Source: Echinicola pacifica DSM 19836 (GTDB lineage: Bacteria; Bacteroidota; Bacteroidia; Cytophagales; Cyclobacteriaceae). Taken from it: a stretch of DNA of 64,000 nt. Position 1 is the stretch's first letter. Each line of letters starts with the position of its first letter. Below the pieces are notes generated by a model that worked only from the letters and a program-made list of their open reading frames with translations, ran no database searches and was not told the DNA's origin. Below are positions 37,780 to 46,873 of this stretch, piece after piece. The DNA is taken from the NCBI RefSeq assembly GCF_000373245.1, contig NZ_KB890756.1, forward strand, positions 160,003 through 224,002. The letters are read 5' to 3'. The position numbers and the translations under genes are program-made.

Positions 37780-39306
37780 ATGACTTACCAACAATTGAAT
37801 AGTACTGAAAAGTTAAAAATAAAAACATTAGGAGAACTTAAGAGCGCAGGATATAGCTCCCGCAGCATCAAGGAAGAGCTCCGTCAAAACCTAATTGTCA
37901 AGATAAAGGAGGGGCAAAATGTCTTTGAGGGAATATGGGGTTATGAAGACACGGTCATCCCTGATATAGAAAGAGCCATTCTTTCCCGTCATAATATCAA
38001 TTTATTAGGCCTAAGAGGCCAGGCCAAAACGCGTATCGCGCGTCAGATGACCTTGCTGCTGGATGAATATATCCCCGTGATTACTGACACCGAGCTAAAT
38101 GAGGATCCTTTGCAGCCCCTGAGCCATCAGGGCTTTGCACTCATCGAGAAACTCGGCGACGATACGCCCATCAGCTGGTGGCACAGAAGCGAAAGGTACA
38201 CGGAAAAACTAGCCACTCCTGATGTGTCGGTAGCCGACCTTATTGGCGATGTGGACCCGATCAAAGCAGCTACGCTGAAGCTATCCTATAATGATGAGAG
38301 AGTGATTCACTATGGATTGGTGCCTCGCTCCCACCGCTCGATCTTTGTCATCAACGAACTACCGGATTTGCAAGCCAGAATTCAGGTAGCCCTATTCAAT
38401 ATCCTCCAGGAAGGCGATATTCAAATCAGAGGTTTCAAGCTCCGATTGCCTTTAGATATCCAGTTTGTATTCACAGCAAACCCAGAAGATTATACCAATA
38501 GGGGAAGTATTGTCACTCCGCTGAAGGACAGGATAGAGTCACAGATCATCACCCATTATCCTAAAAACATCGAAATCGGCAAGCAGATCACCGCACAGGA
38601 AGCCCGGGTAGCAGGGAAGCCGCTGGACAAGATCCATGTGCCTGAGATCATGAAAGACCTTATCGAACAAATCGCCGTGGAAGCCCGGAGCAGTGAATAT
38701 GTAGATGAAAAAAGTGGGGTGTCTGCCCGTCTTACTATATCCGCTTATGAAAACCTCCTGTCTGCCGCTGAGCGCCGATTATATATGAATAATGAGACCA
38801 ATACGGTCGTGAGGATCGCGGACCTGATCGGCGTCATTCCTGCAATCACCGGAAAAGTAGAATTGGTCTATGAAGGAGAGCAGGAAGGGGCCGGCTTGGT
38901 AGCTTATAACCTAATTGGGAAAGCCATCAGAACCTTATTCTCCCAATATTTCCCTACTCCCGAACAGAAGAAAAAAGAAAAAGAAGGCAATCCGTATGTC
39001 CTGCCCTTATCCTGGTTTGGAGAAGGAAACCAACTGGATATTCTAGCCTCACAAAATGATAAGTCCTATAAGGATGCTTTGCATATGGTGCCAGGCTTAG
39101 AGGATATCACCACCGAACATATCAAGAGCCTCCCCGAAAAGGAAAAGGAATTTTATATGGAATTTGCCCTGCACGGACTGGCAGAGCACAGTCAGTTGAG
39201 CAAAAAGGTACTCGACACAGGAATGCAATTCAAAGATCTCTTTAGCAGCATGTTTGATATGGGGAACCCTGAAGATGAGGATTTTAATGAAGATGATATT
39301 TATTAA
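37780..39306 (+). CDS. AAA ATPase (magnesium-chelatase subunit I / MoxR-like)
   Basis: ATPase half of the VWA pair. Seen: Walker A GLRGQAKT (77-84 from this ATG; the third Gly of the usual G-x-x-G-x-G-K-T is Ala), a Walker B-like SIFVINELPDL, the sensor-1 region FVFTANPEDYTNRG, and an arginine-finger region TPLKDRIESQI. The C-terminal part (about 290-508) is long and ends in an acidic tail (GNPEDEDFNEDDIY). The ATG at 37780 is preferred over a TTG at 37774 that would overlap the VWA stop. This is a conserved Bacteroidota pair whose client is unknown. A 16-bp hairpin follows. Confidence 0.87.
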   Translation: MTYQQLNSTEKLKIKTLGELKSAGYSSRSIKEELRQNLIVKIKEGQNVFEGIWGYEDTVIPDIERAILSRHNINLLGLRGQAKTRIARQMTLLLDEYIPVITDTELNEDPLQPLSHQGFALIEKLGDDTPISWWHRSERYTEKLATPDVSVADLIGDVDPIKAATLKLSYNDERVIHYGLVPRSHRSIFVINELPDLQARIQVALFNILQEGDIQIRGFKLRLPLDIQFVFTANPEDYTNRGSIVTPLKDRIESQIITHYPKNIEIGKQITAQEARVAGKPLDKIHVPEIMKDLIEQIAVEARSSEYVDEKSGVSARLTISAYENLLSAAERRLYMNNETNTVVRIADLIGVIPAITGKVELVYEGEQEGAGLVAYNLIGKAIRTLFSQYFPTPEQKKKEKEGNPYVLPLSWFGEGNQLDILASQNDKSYKDALHMVPGLEDITTEHIKSLPEKEKEFYMEFALHGLAEHSQLSKKVLDTGMQFKDLFSSMFDMGNPEDEDFNEDDIY

Positions 39307-39389
39307 TTCCAATTAATTTCTGTTCCTACAGAAAAATAGATTTTATTCTTTAGGTACTAACTACGGGAGAAAAGTCCTCCTGAATCACT

Positions 39390-39432
39390 TAGGCTATAAT
39401 ATACTTAAATTAGTATATTATAGCCTATTTTT
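39390..39432 (+). terminator. intrinsic terminator of the VWA-AAA operon
   Basis: TAGGCTATAATATACT (39390-39405) and AGTATATTATAGCCTA (39412-39427) form a perfect 16-bp stem with a 6-base loop, followed by TTTTT. Confidence 0.8.
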
Positions 39433-39543
39433 AGGACTTTGAAACAAAAAAACGGCCTTTTGACCTATTTTTAAACTTGCTTTAAGGCAATCAAATTACC
39501 TGTTAAAAGTCATCAAATAGCTTGATTTTCAGGTGTTTTATAC

Positions 39544-39571
39544 TTAAAACATGACAAAAGTCATGTTTTAA
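39544..39571. promoter_or_regulatory. 12-bp palindromic dyad upstream of the PepSY-like gene
   Basis: TTAAAACATGAC (39544-39555) is exactly complemented by GTCATGTTTTAA (39560-39571) around AAAA. It is not followed by a T run and lies 138 bases before the next start codon, so an operator or 5' leader hairpin is more likely than a terminator. Confidence 0.45.
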
Positions 39572-39709
39572 GCTAATACGTATCACCAATTTTTAGGCAA
39601 AAGACCTATACTTTTGTATATACTCAAAGATTTACTGCTCAGCGAATTACAGAGCAATAGCCACCACAGGTTTATTGAAAAATTAACAGTAATACTAACA
39701 ACATCTTTT

Positions 39710-40150
39710 ATGAAGAATACAAAATCAAATTTCGCATTAATAATGGCTTTGGGCTTTAGCTCATTGACCTCATGTGATATAGAAGAAGTATTGACTGATT
39801 CTGAAATTCCCGCAGAGATCAAATCTTTTATTACAATGCACTTTCCAGATCATGACATCTTACATGCGGTCAAGGATAAGGAAGGCATTACCAAGGCTTA
39901 TGACATCATTTTGGAGGACAATATCCAACTTGAGTTTAACAAAAACCTGGAAATCATTAGCATTGATGCCATGCATAAATTACCTAACGAGGTGGTGCCT
40001 GAAAACATCAGGGCGTATATAGCCGCCAACTTCGCTGGTCATACCATTACAGAATGGGAGATAGAAGCGGGCATTCAGCAGATAGAGCTGGAGAATGGCA
40101 TAGAAATCGACTTTACCTTAGAAGGGGAGTTTATTAAAATCAAGTATTAA
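39710..40150 (+). CDS. PepSY-like (DUF2874-type) lipoprotein
   Basis: Exported beta-lactamase-inhibitor-like protein of unknown function. Seen: signal with lipobox LTSC, an acidic linker, then two repeats of the PepSY-like unit: AEIKSFITMHFPDHDILHAV with ...YDIILEDNIQLEFNKNLEI, and ENIRAYIAANFAGHTITEWE with ...IELENGIEIDFTLEGEFI. The ATG at 39710 gives a proper signal peptide; the earlier in-frame ATG at 39614 would bury it. The length is 146 residues, two repeats. An intrinsic terminator follows. Related proteins are abundant in Bacteroidota envelopes and are sometimes iron- or stress-induced. Confidence 0.85.
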   Translation: MKNTKSNFALIMALGFSSLTSCDIEEVLTDSEIPAEIKSFITMHFPDHDILHAVKDKEGITKAYDIILEDNIQLEFNKNLEIISIDAMHKLPNEVVPENIRAYIAANFAGHTITEWEIEAGIQQIELENGIEIDFTLEGEFIKIKY

Positions 40151-40202
40151 ATTTCAAAGCTGACATATTTTTTCAGGGAGTGAGGACTTCCAAATTATTT
40201 CC

Positions 40203-40232
40203 AAAAAAGCTCCCATACGGGAGCTTTTTTTT
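40203..40232 (+). terminator. intrinsic terminator after the PepSY-like gene
   Basis: AAAAAAGCTCCC (40203-40214) pairs with GGGAGCTTTTTT (40219-40230) around ATAC; further Ts follow. It is symmetric, so it can act on either strand. Confidence 0.9.
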
Positions 40233-40391
40233 GCCCCCCTTGAAACCCGGGGTTAGAAAGCTGAAGGCAGGTTCTTCCAAACCATAGTTTTTGAAAGATG
40301 CCACCTATTTTCCCATCCAAAAAAACGGTGATAAGCCACATGCGCCAAACATTTTTTGTATTTTTAGACTCCAAAATCAAATAACTCAATT

Positions 40392-40889
40392 ATGGTAAAG
40401 AAGATTTTATTGGGATTACTCATCCTTATTGTGCTCATTCAGTTTTTTCGTCCCGAGCAAAATGTCTCCGCAGAGCAGCCAGCACCACTAAAAGAAGCTT
40501 ACGCTATACCTGAGGATGTGCAAGGCATCCTCCAAAAAGCCTGTGATGACTGCCACTCCAATTCGACCGTTTATCCATGGTATGCCAATATCCAACCTGT
40601 GGGATGGTGGATGAATAGCCATATTGAAGATGGAAAGCGCCACCTTAACTTTGATGAATTCACCAATCTTCCACTTGCCAGACAAAATCATAAATTTGAG
40701 GAATTTGTAGAGATGATAGAAGAAGGCGAAATGCCTTTGGAATCCTACACGCAATTAGGGATGCATCAGGAAGCAAACTTGACTGAAGCAGAAAAAGGGA
40801 AGTTAATAGACTGGGCAAAATCACAAATGGCCATGTTGAAATCTACTTATCCCGCGGACAGCCTTATTATGAAGCGCCGCAATCACTAA
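40392..40889 (+). CDS. haem-binding domain protein (single c-type haem site)
   Basis: Membrane-anchored cytochrome-like protein. Seen: N-terminal hydrophobic helix (LLGLLILIVLIQFF), then CDDCH with the two Cys for covalent haem attachment and the axial His, followed by SNSTVYPWYANIQPVGWWM and HLNFDEF, the hallmark of the Haem_bd (DUF-type) proteins of Bacteroidota. The later GEMPLESYTQLGMH region may supply a Met ligand, as in many such proteins. 165 residues. Electron partner unknown. A shared bidirectional hairpin separates it from the convergent DUF3857 pair. Confidence 0.87.
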   Translation: MVKKILLGLLILIVLIQFFRPEQNVSAEQPAPLKEAYAIPEDVQGILQKACDDCHSNSTVYPWYANIQPVGWWMNSHIEDGKRHLNFDEFTNLPLARQNHKFEEFVEMIEEGEMPLESYTQLGMHQEANLTEAEKGKLIDWAKSQMAMLKSTYPADSLIMKRRNH

Positions 40890-40903
40890 AATTAAAAAAA
40901 TAA

Positions 40904-40940
40904 AATAAGGGGATAGTGCCGCTGGCGCTGTCCCCTTATT
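40904..40940. terminator. bidirectional terminator between the haem protein and the DUF3857 pair
   Basis: AATAAGGGGATAGTGCC (40904-40920) pairs with 40924-40940 over 17 positions, two of them G-U type, around a 3-base loop, with AT-rich flanks on both sides. Confidence 0.75.
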
Positions 40941-40951
40941 CATTTAAGCAA

Positions 40952-42898
40952 TTAAGAAGTTTTCTTTAAAACCACTGGTTCTTGCAGCTTTTTAACATAA
41001 AACTCAATGAAGGATTTTAGTTCGGTATAATATTCCTCAGAAACTATCTTGGTATTGAGCGAGAATGACACTGTAACCTGAATGGATTTTCCATCCGGGG
41101 ACTGCTTTGGAGAATAGAGAAACCTCGCCATCTCTCCTGGCAATACCATGGCCGTCTGCTCAGGGAAATCATCTAAAACGTACCCTTCTGGAATAGCAAT
41201 ATTGGCTATATAAGTATCCGCAAAGGTATAATTGAAATCAATAGGGAAATTACGCTCATCTACCTTAAAGGGATTCTCGATAAATCTCGGATTGGAGATG
41301 GGTTTTATCAATAGGAAGTCGCTTCCTTGATCTACCCCTTGGGAAAGCTTGAATTTAGTTTCCGCTCGAATCACCTTTTTTCTGGAGACCTCTTGTGTGT
41401 ATTCTTTCATCCTGGTGTTATCGCTAAGCTTAATCCAGTCAGATTCAGGCTTTTCACTTTTGGACTGTTTTAGAAGAAAATTGATCCCATCATAGTCTTC
41501 AAATCTCACCACCTCATCAAAGCGTAATGAGTCACCATCCACTTGAATTTTAATCATCTGCTTCGTACCAGAGGCATGTGGTAAGTCAACGGAGAACAGA
41601 TCACTTACCTTCTGGTCCAGCAACAATCCGCCTTTCACATGACAGTCCAAAGGCAGATAGCCGAAAGGCATATCCTCCTCCGACAGATCCAGGTAGTAAT
41701 CTTTATCATCTATTTTAATTGAAAGAATCAGATCGTTAAATTGAGAAACAAAGGGAAACTGCACCAGTTGACTTCTGCCGTTTCCACGAGTACTGATCAG
41801 CATCGCATAGGCTTCAATATTATTTGCTCGCAAAAGCGCCAAAAGAAGAAGGTTAAGCTCAGTAGATCCTCCGACTTTACTCGATAGCACATCTTTGAGC
41901 TTCTTATCAGGCAGGAAACCTCTTTCATCATTCAGGGTATACTTATCTTGCACATACGTATAAATGGCTTCTGCGCGTTCTTGAGGTGTTTCGCCTTCAA
42001 ATTTCATTTCTTCCATATCCTTATAAGAGCCACTATTTCTATAATAAGAATTGAAGACATCGATTTCAAAAATCTCATCAGCCAGCTTCTGCCAGGTGGT
42101 CAATACTGAGGTATAATAACCCTGATTACTAAAGTCTTTATAGCCAGCAAGCTGAAATTGCACCTTGTCCAGGTAATCCACATAATTATGCATATAAGGC
42201 TCTTCCCTGAAGGAGCGGAGTTTCTCTAGGGTCCAGGAGCTTGTCCCATATTTATTTTCCTGGTTCATATTAGCTCTCACAAAATTTCCTCCCTGCCCCA
42301 AAAAACGGTAATCTAAATGCTCAGGGATATCTATCGAATAGGTGGAATATAAGGTGGGAATACTATTCTGGAAGGTCCATCCGTTCAGGTAGGTAATAGC
42401 TTTGGCGTAGAGTTTATATTCGTACTCCAGGATGGAGCCATTCTTAAACTCAGGAAAGCTAAAAACCACCTCACGGTAACCATCTCCAAGATCCGTCTCA
42501 TAAATATCAGACTTCGGAATCTTGGTAATGACCTCTTTTCCATCTTCAACATTCATTACCTGAGCCTTCAGGTTACTGAATGTGGTATTATTTCGGTCTT
42601 CACCAGCATAAAATTTAATTGATACATCAGCCTGATCCTTCGCCTTGGCAGCATCGAAAATTTTAATTCTCCGATGTATCTCCGTAATCAGATTCTGCGT
42701 ACTGAAATAGCTAATACCAGACTCCGACAGCACCATGGCACCCGCATCGGGTTCAAAAGAGCAGGAAGTCAGGCTTTTATCTTCTTCGCTGTATTTTCCC
42801 ATCTTAAAATCTTGAGAAAATGCATTGAAGGAAAGGGTCTGTCCAAGGAAAACTAGTAGGAAGAACAGATTTCTAGTAGTAGGTGAGTAGTAGTTCAT
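40952..42898 (-). CDS. DUF3857 protein with a degenerate transglutaminase domain
   Basis: Exported protein of 648 residues. Seen: signal peptide (NLFFLLVFLGQTLSFNAFSQ), an N-terminal DUF3857 beta-rich region, and a central transglutaminase-like fold. Where the paralogous upstream gene has YGDCKALS this one has VGGSTELN, so the catalytic Cys is Ser345, and NQFNHVIL becomes SQFNDLIL, so the catalytic His is Asp389. It should therefore not be an active transglutaminase or protease. The start overlaps the stop of the upstream gene by 4 bases, so translation is coupled. The protein may be a scaffold or binding partner of the intact paralogue. Confidence 0.85.
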   Translation of the reverse strand: MNYYSPTTRNLFFLLVFLGQTLSFNAFSQDFKMGKYSEEDKSLTSCSFEPDAGAMVLSESGISYFSTQNLITEIHRRIKIFDAAKAKDQADVSIKFYAGEDRNNTTFSNLKAQVMNVEDGKEVITKIPKSDIYETDLGDGYREVVFSFPEFKNGSILEYEYKLYAKAITYLNGWTFQNSIPTLYSTYSIDIPEHLDYRFLGQGGNFVRANMNQENKYGTSSWTLEKLRSFREEPYMHNYVDYLDKVQFQLAGYKDFSNQGYYTSVLTTWQKLADEIFEIDVFNSYYRNSGSYKDMEEMKFEGETPQERAEAIYTYVQDKYTLNDERGFLPDKKLKDVLSSKVGGSTELNLLLLALLRANNIEAYAMLISTRGNGRSQLVQFPFVSQFNDLILSIKIDDKDYYLDLSEEDMPFGYLPLDCHVKGGLLLDQKVSDLFSVDLPHASGTKQMIKIQVDGDSLRFDEVVRFEDYDGINFLLKQSKSEKPESDWIKLSDNTRMKEYTQEVSRKKVIRAETKFKLSQGVDQGSDFLLIKPISNPRFIENPFKVDERNFPIDFNYTFADTYIANIAIPEGYVLDDFPEQTAMVLPGEMARFLYSPKQSPDGKSIQVTVSFSLNTKIVSEEYYTELKSFIEFYVKKLQEPVVLKKTS

Positions 42899-44754
42899 CT
42901 CTGTAGGAATATTGGTTGATTATCTAATTTGTCCACTTCTTTTAGCAGGTCTTTCCGCTGCTTTTCATCCAGGCCTTCCGCCAGGTGAAAATTCACTTTG
43001 CGTTGTACTTTCATTTCAGTCCCGGACACCACGACTGATCTATGGTAATCATAACTGTCATGAACGACCTCCAAGGGCTCAAATCCGCTTTCAGCAGCCA
43101 TTTCACCAGGCAAGTCAAAGCGCATATTTTCCACCCAGGCGAGGTATCCATTAGGAATATCACTGATATCAATTTTCTGATATTTGGGATAGATAATGAT
43201 CCGCTTGCTCGTCGATTGATAATAATTTTGAATGCGTGTATTATGCGTGAGGTAAGCCTGAGGAATCTGTAAAGTATCCTCCGTGCGCAGCTTATAGTCC
43301 AGGATACTTGCCCCGGTAAGTCCCAGGTCCATATAGATTAGTTTCTTTACATCCTTCTCCTCATAACCATTCTCTACTTGCATATAAAACTGCGCTGCAA
43401 AGCCCTCCAGCGATTTGCTTTGGCTAATAGTAGCCATCCCATTATCGAGTAAGGTGACGGTAGATTCATTCGTGATAGTATTGAATTTACTGGATTTATA
43501 AGCTGGCGTTTTATGCAAGGAACCGTCCTCCCCATTCACCACCAGGACATGGCGGTTCATGGTAAAATCCCCCAGAAAACCTGGCGTAAGAACACTGGAA
43601 GTGCATTCCAGCCAAAGCGTATCTCGCTCGTCCGGTACCTGAAGGATGACGTGATTAAACTGGTTTGAAGGAAAACCCACCTCTATATCCTTCGCATCCC
43701 TTCCCGCCTCCACCAGCGTATAGTTTGAATTTACCCCTGCTTCTTTGAGCAGGGATAGCATCAGCATGGACAGGGCTTTGCAATCACCATATTTGAGGCG
43801 ATAAGTATCGGAGGCCGCCATAGGCTGTAAGCCGCCTATACCGAGCTGAATGCTCACATAGCGATAGTTCTCCTGTAGGTAGTCATAGAGCACCGCTATC
43901 TTTTCCTCTTTGGTCGATAGACCCGCGGTCATCTGACTGACAAGGGTCTTAGCCTCTGTTGGCAATTCATCCCGTCCTCTATTCACCAAAGCTATCCATC
44001 GACCTAGGCCCTCCCATGAGTTCATATCCGAGGCATATCCTTCCATCGAAAACTGATTAGGCGCCAGCTTCACCATAGGCAAACTGTCCAGATCAGAATC
44101 CTCCTCTCTTATCAGATCACTAAGGTTCCACTGCAGGCTACTTTTTCCTCCCTCGCTTACCTTGCCTGGGTTTTGGTCCAGGAATTTTTCCAGGTATTTA
44201 AGACCTATTTTCTCTGGATATTTCACTTTCAACTGGGCTTTTTTTACCAGCTGATTGGAATAAAATTGGGGCCTCCAGCGTGGAAGACTAAAATTCCCCT
44301 CCCGCTGAGTAGTATAAGAGTAGCTCAGCTGAATGGGGAAATGCCCTGATTGTAAATGAAAATATTTTACCCGATTGTCATCGAATACGCTTCCACTGGA
44401 GGTCAAAGAATAATCCTTGAGATCCTTCAATTTCAACTTCTCGAGGGTCTTTCCGGAAAGAGGATTAATAATCTCCGCTTCAAAATCCGCGATCTTGGTA
44501 AGCCCATCGTAGCCTATATATATAATGGCATGATCCAGACCTTTTTTGTCCAAAATAGTAATCGTCTCCCTATAAGTGGTCATCACCTTAAAATCCTCCA
44601 TGAGCTCAATCTCTAAAGAGGACTCCAATTGGGAATAAATATTCGGCTCCACTTTTACTGTTTGTGCAAAAATTAATATATTAACTACAAATAGTAGTAT
44701 AATACTTAAAATCAGCCTGATTATAGTAAATTTTACTTTATAAATATTGAACAT
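42895..44754 (-). CDS. DUF3857 protein with an intact transglutaminase domain
   Basis: Exported protein of 619 residues, first gene of the overlapping pair. Seen: N-terminal hydrophobic signal (IIRLILSIILLFVVNILIFAQ), DUF3857 region (about 45-230), then a transglutaminase-like domain with YGDCKAL (Cys325) and NQFNHVIL (His368), plus an acidic residue in LWLECTSS, so a complete catalytic set is plausible. Members of this family may crosslink or cleave peptides in the periplasm; none has a clear natural substrate that I can name. It diverges from the MaoC gene across a 331-base AT-rich gap. Confidence 0.88.
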   Translation of the reverse strand: MFNIYKVKFTIIRLILSIILLFVVNILIFAQTVKVEPNIYSQLESSLEIELMEDFKVMTTYRETITILDKKGLDHAIIYIGYDGLTKIADFEAEIINPLSGKTLEKLKLKDLKDYSLTSSGSVFDDNRVKYFHLQSGHFPIQLSYSYTTQREGNFSLPRWRPQFYSNQLVKKAQLKVKYPEKIGLKYLEKFLDQNPGKVSEGGKSSLQWNLSDLIREEDSDLDSLPMVKLAPNQFSMEGYASDMNSWEGLGRWIALVNRGRDELPTEAKTLVSQMTAGLSTKEEKIAVLYDYLQENYRYVSIQLGIGGLQPMAASDTYRLKYGDCKALSMLMLSLLKEAGVNSNYTLVEAGRDAKDIEVGFPSNQFNHVILQVPDERDTLWLECTSSVLTPGFLGDFTMNRHVLVVNGEDGSLHKTPAYKSSKFNTITNESTVTLLDNGMATISQSKSLEGFAAQFYMQVENGYEEKDVKKLIYMDLGLTGASILDYKLRTEDTLQIPQAYLTHNTRIQNYYQSTSKRIIIYPKYQKIDISDIPNGYLAWVENMRFDLPGEMAAESGFEPLEVVHDSYDYHRSVVVSGTEMKVQRKVNFHLAEGLDEKQRKDLLKEVDKLDNQPIFLQR

Positions 44755-45085
44755 ATTGCGCCATTTAAAACTAAAATAAAATGTAAGTAAAATAAAATAT
44801 ATGAAATTTACAAGCCAATATTAATTAATAATAATACAACACATGAGTCATATCTGTACATTAAAGGAATGAAATATTGGATAAATGCATTTAGCAGAAT
44901 TAAAAAATCCATATTTTTTCGCCATCGATTTCTTTATGATTTATATCATAAAAAAAGAAAAACCCGACAATTAAACGTTCACTTAATACCAAGGCCGCAA
45001 AGATGGGAAGGAGGCAATTCGGATTCAGTTTTTCACAATTCCTCCCTTTTCAGTATATTCGTCATTTGAATAAAACATTTAGGTA
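44755..45085. other. 331-base AT-rich divergent gap
   Basis: Promoter region for the DUF3857 pair and the MaoC gene. A 66-codon frame at 44869-45069 is Lys/Ile-rich and lacks a convincing ribosome-binding site; I do not call it. Confidence 0.45.
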
Positions 45086-45550
45086 ATGAGTCAAATAGAA
45101 ATCAATAGTTTCGAGGAGTTTGAAAAACATATTGGTCAGAATCTGGGAGTATCAGAATACTTACGAATCACCCAAGACCAAATCAATAAGTTTGCAGATG
45201 CAACCTTAGACCATCAGTGGATCCATACCGATCCAGAAAAAGCCAAGGAAGAAGGTGCATTCGGAAACACCATCGCTCATGGATACCTCACCCTATCGAT
45301 CGTCCCCTATCTATGGGAGCAGATAGTGAAGGTAAACAACCTTACTATGTTAGTAAACTACGGAATAGAGTCTTTGCGCTTTGCACAGCCAGTCGTGGTG
45401 GATAGTGAAGTGAGGCTTCATGCCAAACTAGCAAATATCACCAATCTCCGTGGAACTGTAAAAACCGAGATGGAGATCAAATTGGAGATAAAAGATCAGC
45501 GAAAACCCGCCTTTACTGGAAAATTGGTTTTCCTATATCATTTCAAATAA
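45086..45550 (+). CDS. MaoC-family (R)-specific enoyl-CoA hydratase
   Basis: Hot-dog-fold hydratase that adds water to enoyl-CoA or acts in fatty-acid metabolism. Seen: FADATLDHQWIHTDPEKAKE, with Asp42 and His47 at the catalytic positions of R-hydratases, then GNTIAHGYLTLS for the dimer and CoA-binding helix. The length of 154 residues is a single domain of the MaoC family. No neighbouring fatty-acid genes are present, and a perfect terminator follows the gene, so it is transcribed alone. Confidence 0.92.
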   Translation: MSQIEINSFEEFEKHIGQNLGVSEYLRITQDQINKFADATLDHQWIHTDPEKAKEEGAFGNTIAHGYLTLSIVPYLWEQIVKVNNLTMLVNYGIESLRFAQPVVVDSEVRLHAKLANITNLRGTVKTEMEIKLEIKDQRKPAFTGKLVFLYHFK

Positions 45551-45963
45551 TCTCTTTGAACCTTCAAAAAGATCAAGCCATCCCTTTTGGTCTTTTCTAT
45601 AATGGGCAATGCCGAGCTGGGCATTGCCCATTATTTTTTTCTATCAAATCCCTATCCCAAAAGGAGATCTTAAGGATTATTTAGTACAATAAAAATAAAT
45701 TATTATATAATTCACTTTTTGCGTAGGGATGCGTAGCTGATTAGTTGTGGGATTAAAAATTAAATAGTATGTTTCTCAATTATAGTATTTAACTAAATAC
45801 AAACCCAGAAATCACAATTAATCAACGGTGCATTTCGGCCAGCCATCCACAGGCAAAGTTTAATTCATTACTATTAATCTTCAGCATCCCCTATACTACC
45901 TTCAGCAGATAGATTAATACAGCCCATATAGTCAACGTTTAGAAATCAAATAAGACCGCAGCT
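45551..45963. other. 413-base gap containing the MaoC terminator
   Basis: After the hairpin the sequence is AT-rich and shows no gene. It should carry the promoter of the lipoprotein gene at 45964. Confidence 0.4.
45601..45641 (+). terminator. intrinsic terminator after the MaoC gene
   Basis: AATGGGCAATGCC (45601-45613) and GGCATTGCCCATT (45620-45632) are perfect complements, followed by a T run to 45641. Confidence 0.9.
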
Positions 45964-46599
45964 ATGAAAAACATACTAGTATTCTTAGTCATACTTCCCT
46001 TCCTGGCTTCCTGCCATATTAAGGACAATCAGGAAACTTACGCCTTACTGGACACCTATATGCAGGAGCATTTGTCGAATGGACACGAAGTGTTTTTGAT
46101 CGATGAATCTCGACTCCTCTGGAAGGACTCTATCAATCAGCTTTTCTGTGAAAATAAAGCCAGTCCTGGGCAGCTATTGAGTTTTACCCATTTAGGCATC
46201 ACTGTCAAGGAAGAAATAATTAGTTTTAAATCCCAAGCCTTATGCTCCAAAAAGAACTATAAACCTATCAAATTCTCCTGCCTCAAAGCGAATGAAATTG
46301 GCCTGCAACTCGTAAGCAAAAGCAACAGTTCCTATATCAAAAAACATATTCGCAACGAAGGCAAGCCACAATTTCTCTATGAAATATCGAGGCCGGTATT
46401 TTGGGATGATCATGAGTACGCCTTTATTATTATAGATAAATACGCCCCCGAAGAATACAGCAAGGAAATGCTGATTTTCCACAAGGTAAATGGCAACTGG
46501 TATAAGGCAGCAGCAGTAAAACCAAAGGCCACGGCACCCACAAGCCTCTCCGATGACACACTATACCTCTCCTCAGCCTATGCGCAGCTGAGTTTATAA
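45964..46599 (+). CDS. uncharacterised lipoprotein, 211 residues
   Basis: No family recognised. Seen: signal with lipobox FLASC, then a globular alpha/beta-like sequence with recurrent short aromatic and charged clusters (FLIDESRLLWKDSIN, YAFIIIDKYAPEEY, GNWYKAAAVK). The late YEISRPVFWDDHEYAFIII segment resembles a beta-hairpin. Cys residues at FCEN, ALCSKK and FSCLK could form a disulfide in the periplasm. Not obviously in an operon; 274 bases without a gene follow. Confidence 0.7.
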   Translation: MKNILVFLVILPFLASCHIKDNQETYALLDTYMQEHLSNGHEVFLIDESRLLWKDSINQLFCENKASPGQLLSFTHLGITVKEEIISFKSQALCSKKNYKPIKFSCLKANEIGLQLVSKSNSSYIKKHIRNEGKPQFLYEISRPVFWDDHEYAFIIIDKYAPEEYSKEMLIFHKVNGNWYKAAAVKPKATAPTSLSDDTLYLSSAYAQLSL

Positions 46600-46873
46600 A
46601 GGACACCGACATTAGCGACACCGCAGCTTCCCGATTTTAGCCGGGCTAATGGCCGCTGATCAAGCCACACTAGTTCCTCAGGATATAATGAATAATGATA
46701 AATACTATTGATCCTGATAAGCGTCATATAAAATAGAAGTGAGCCTCGGGCACGAAACGTGAGGATCAACCATGGATTAGTGCTTGGGTGAAAGTGTAAC
46801 AAAAAAACAGCTCTTAAAAAAAGCTGCTTTTTTTGATGTTAAACCAAAATTAAATTTTCCGTTATTATCACCC

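Larger units (their letters stand above)
39307..39709. other. 403-base gap with two hairpins
   Basis: Holds the operon terminator (39390-39427), then an AT-rich stretch with a second, non-terminator palindrome (39544-39571) before the PepSY-like gene. The open frame that starts at 39614 merely extends the real gene upstream. Confidence 0.5.

Noticed and set aside
44869-45069. 66-codon open frame upstream of the MaoC gene
   Set aside because: Lys and Ile rich, as expected from AT-rich spacer DNA, with no clear start signal.
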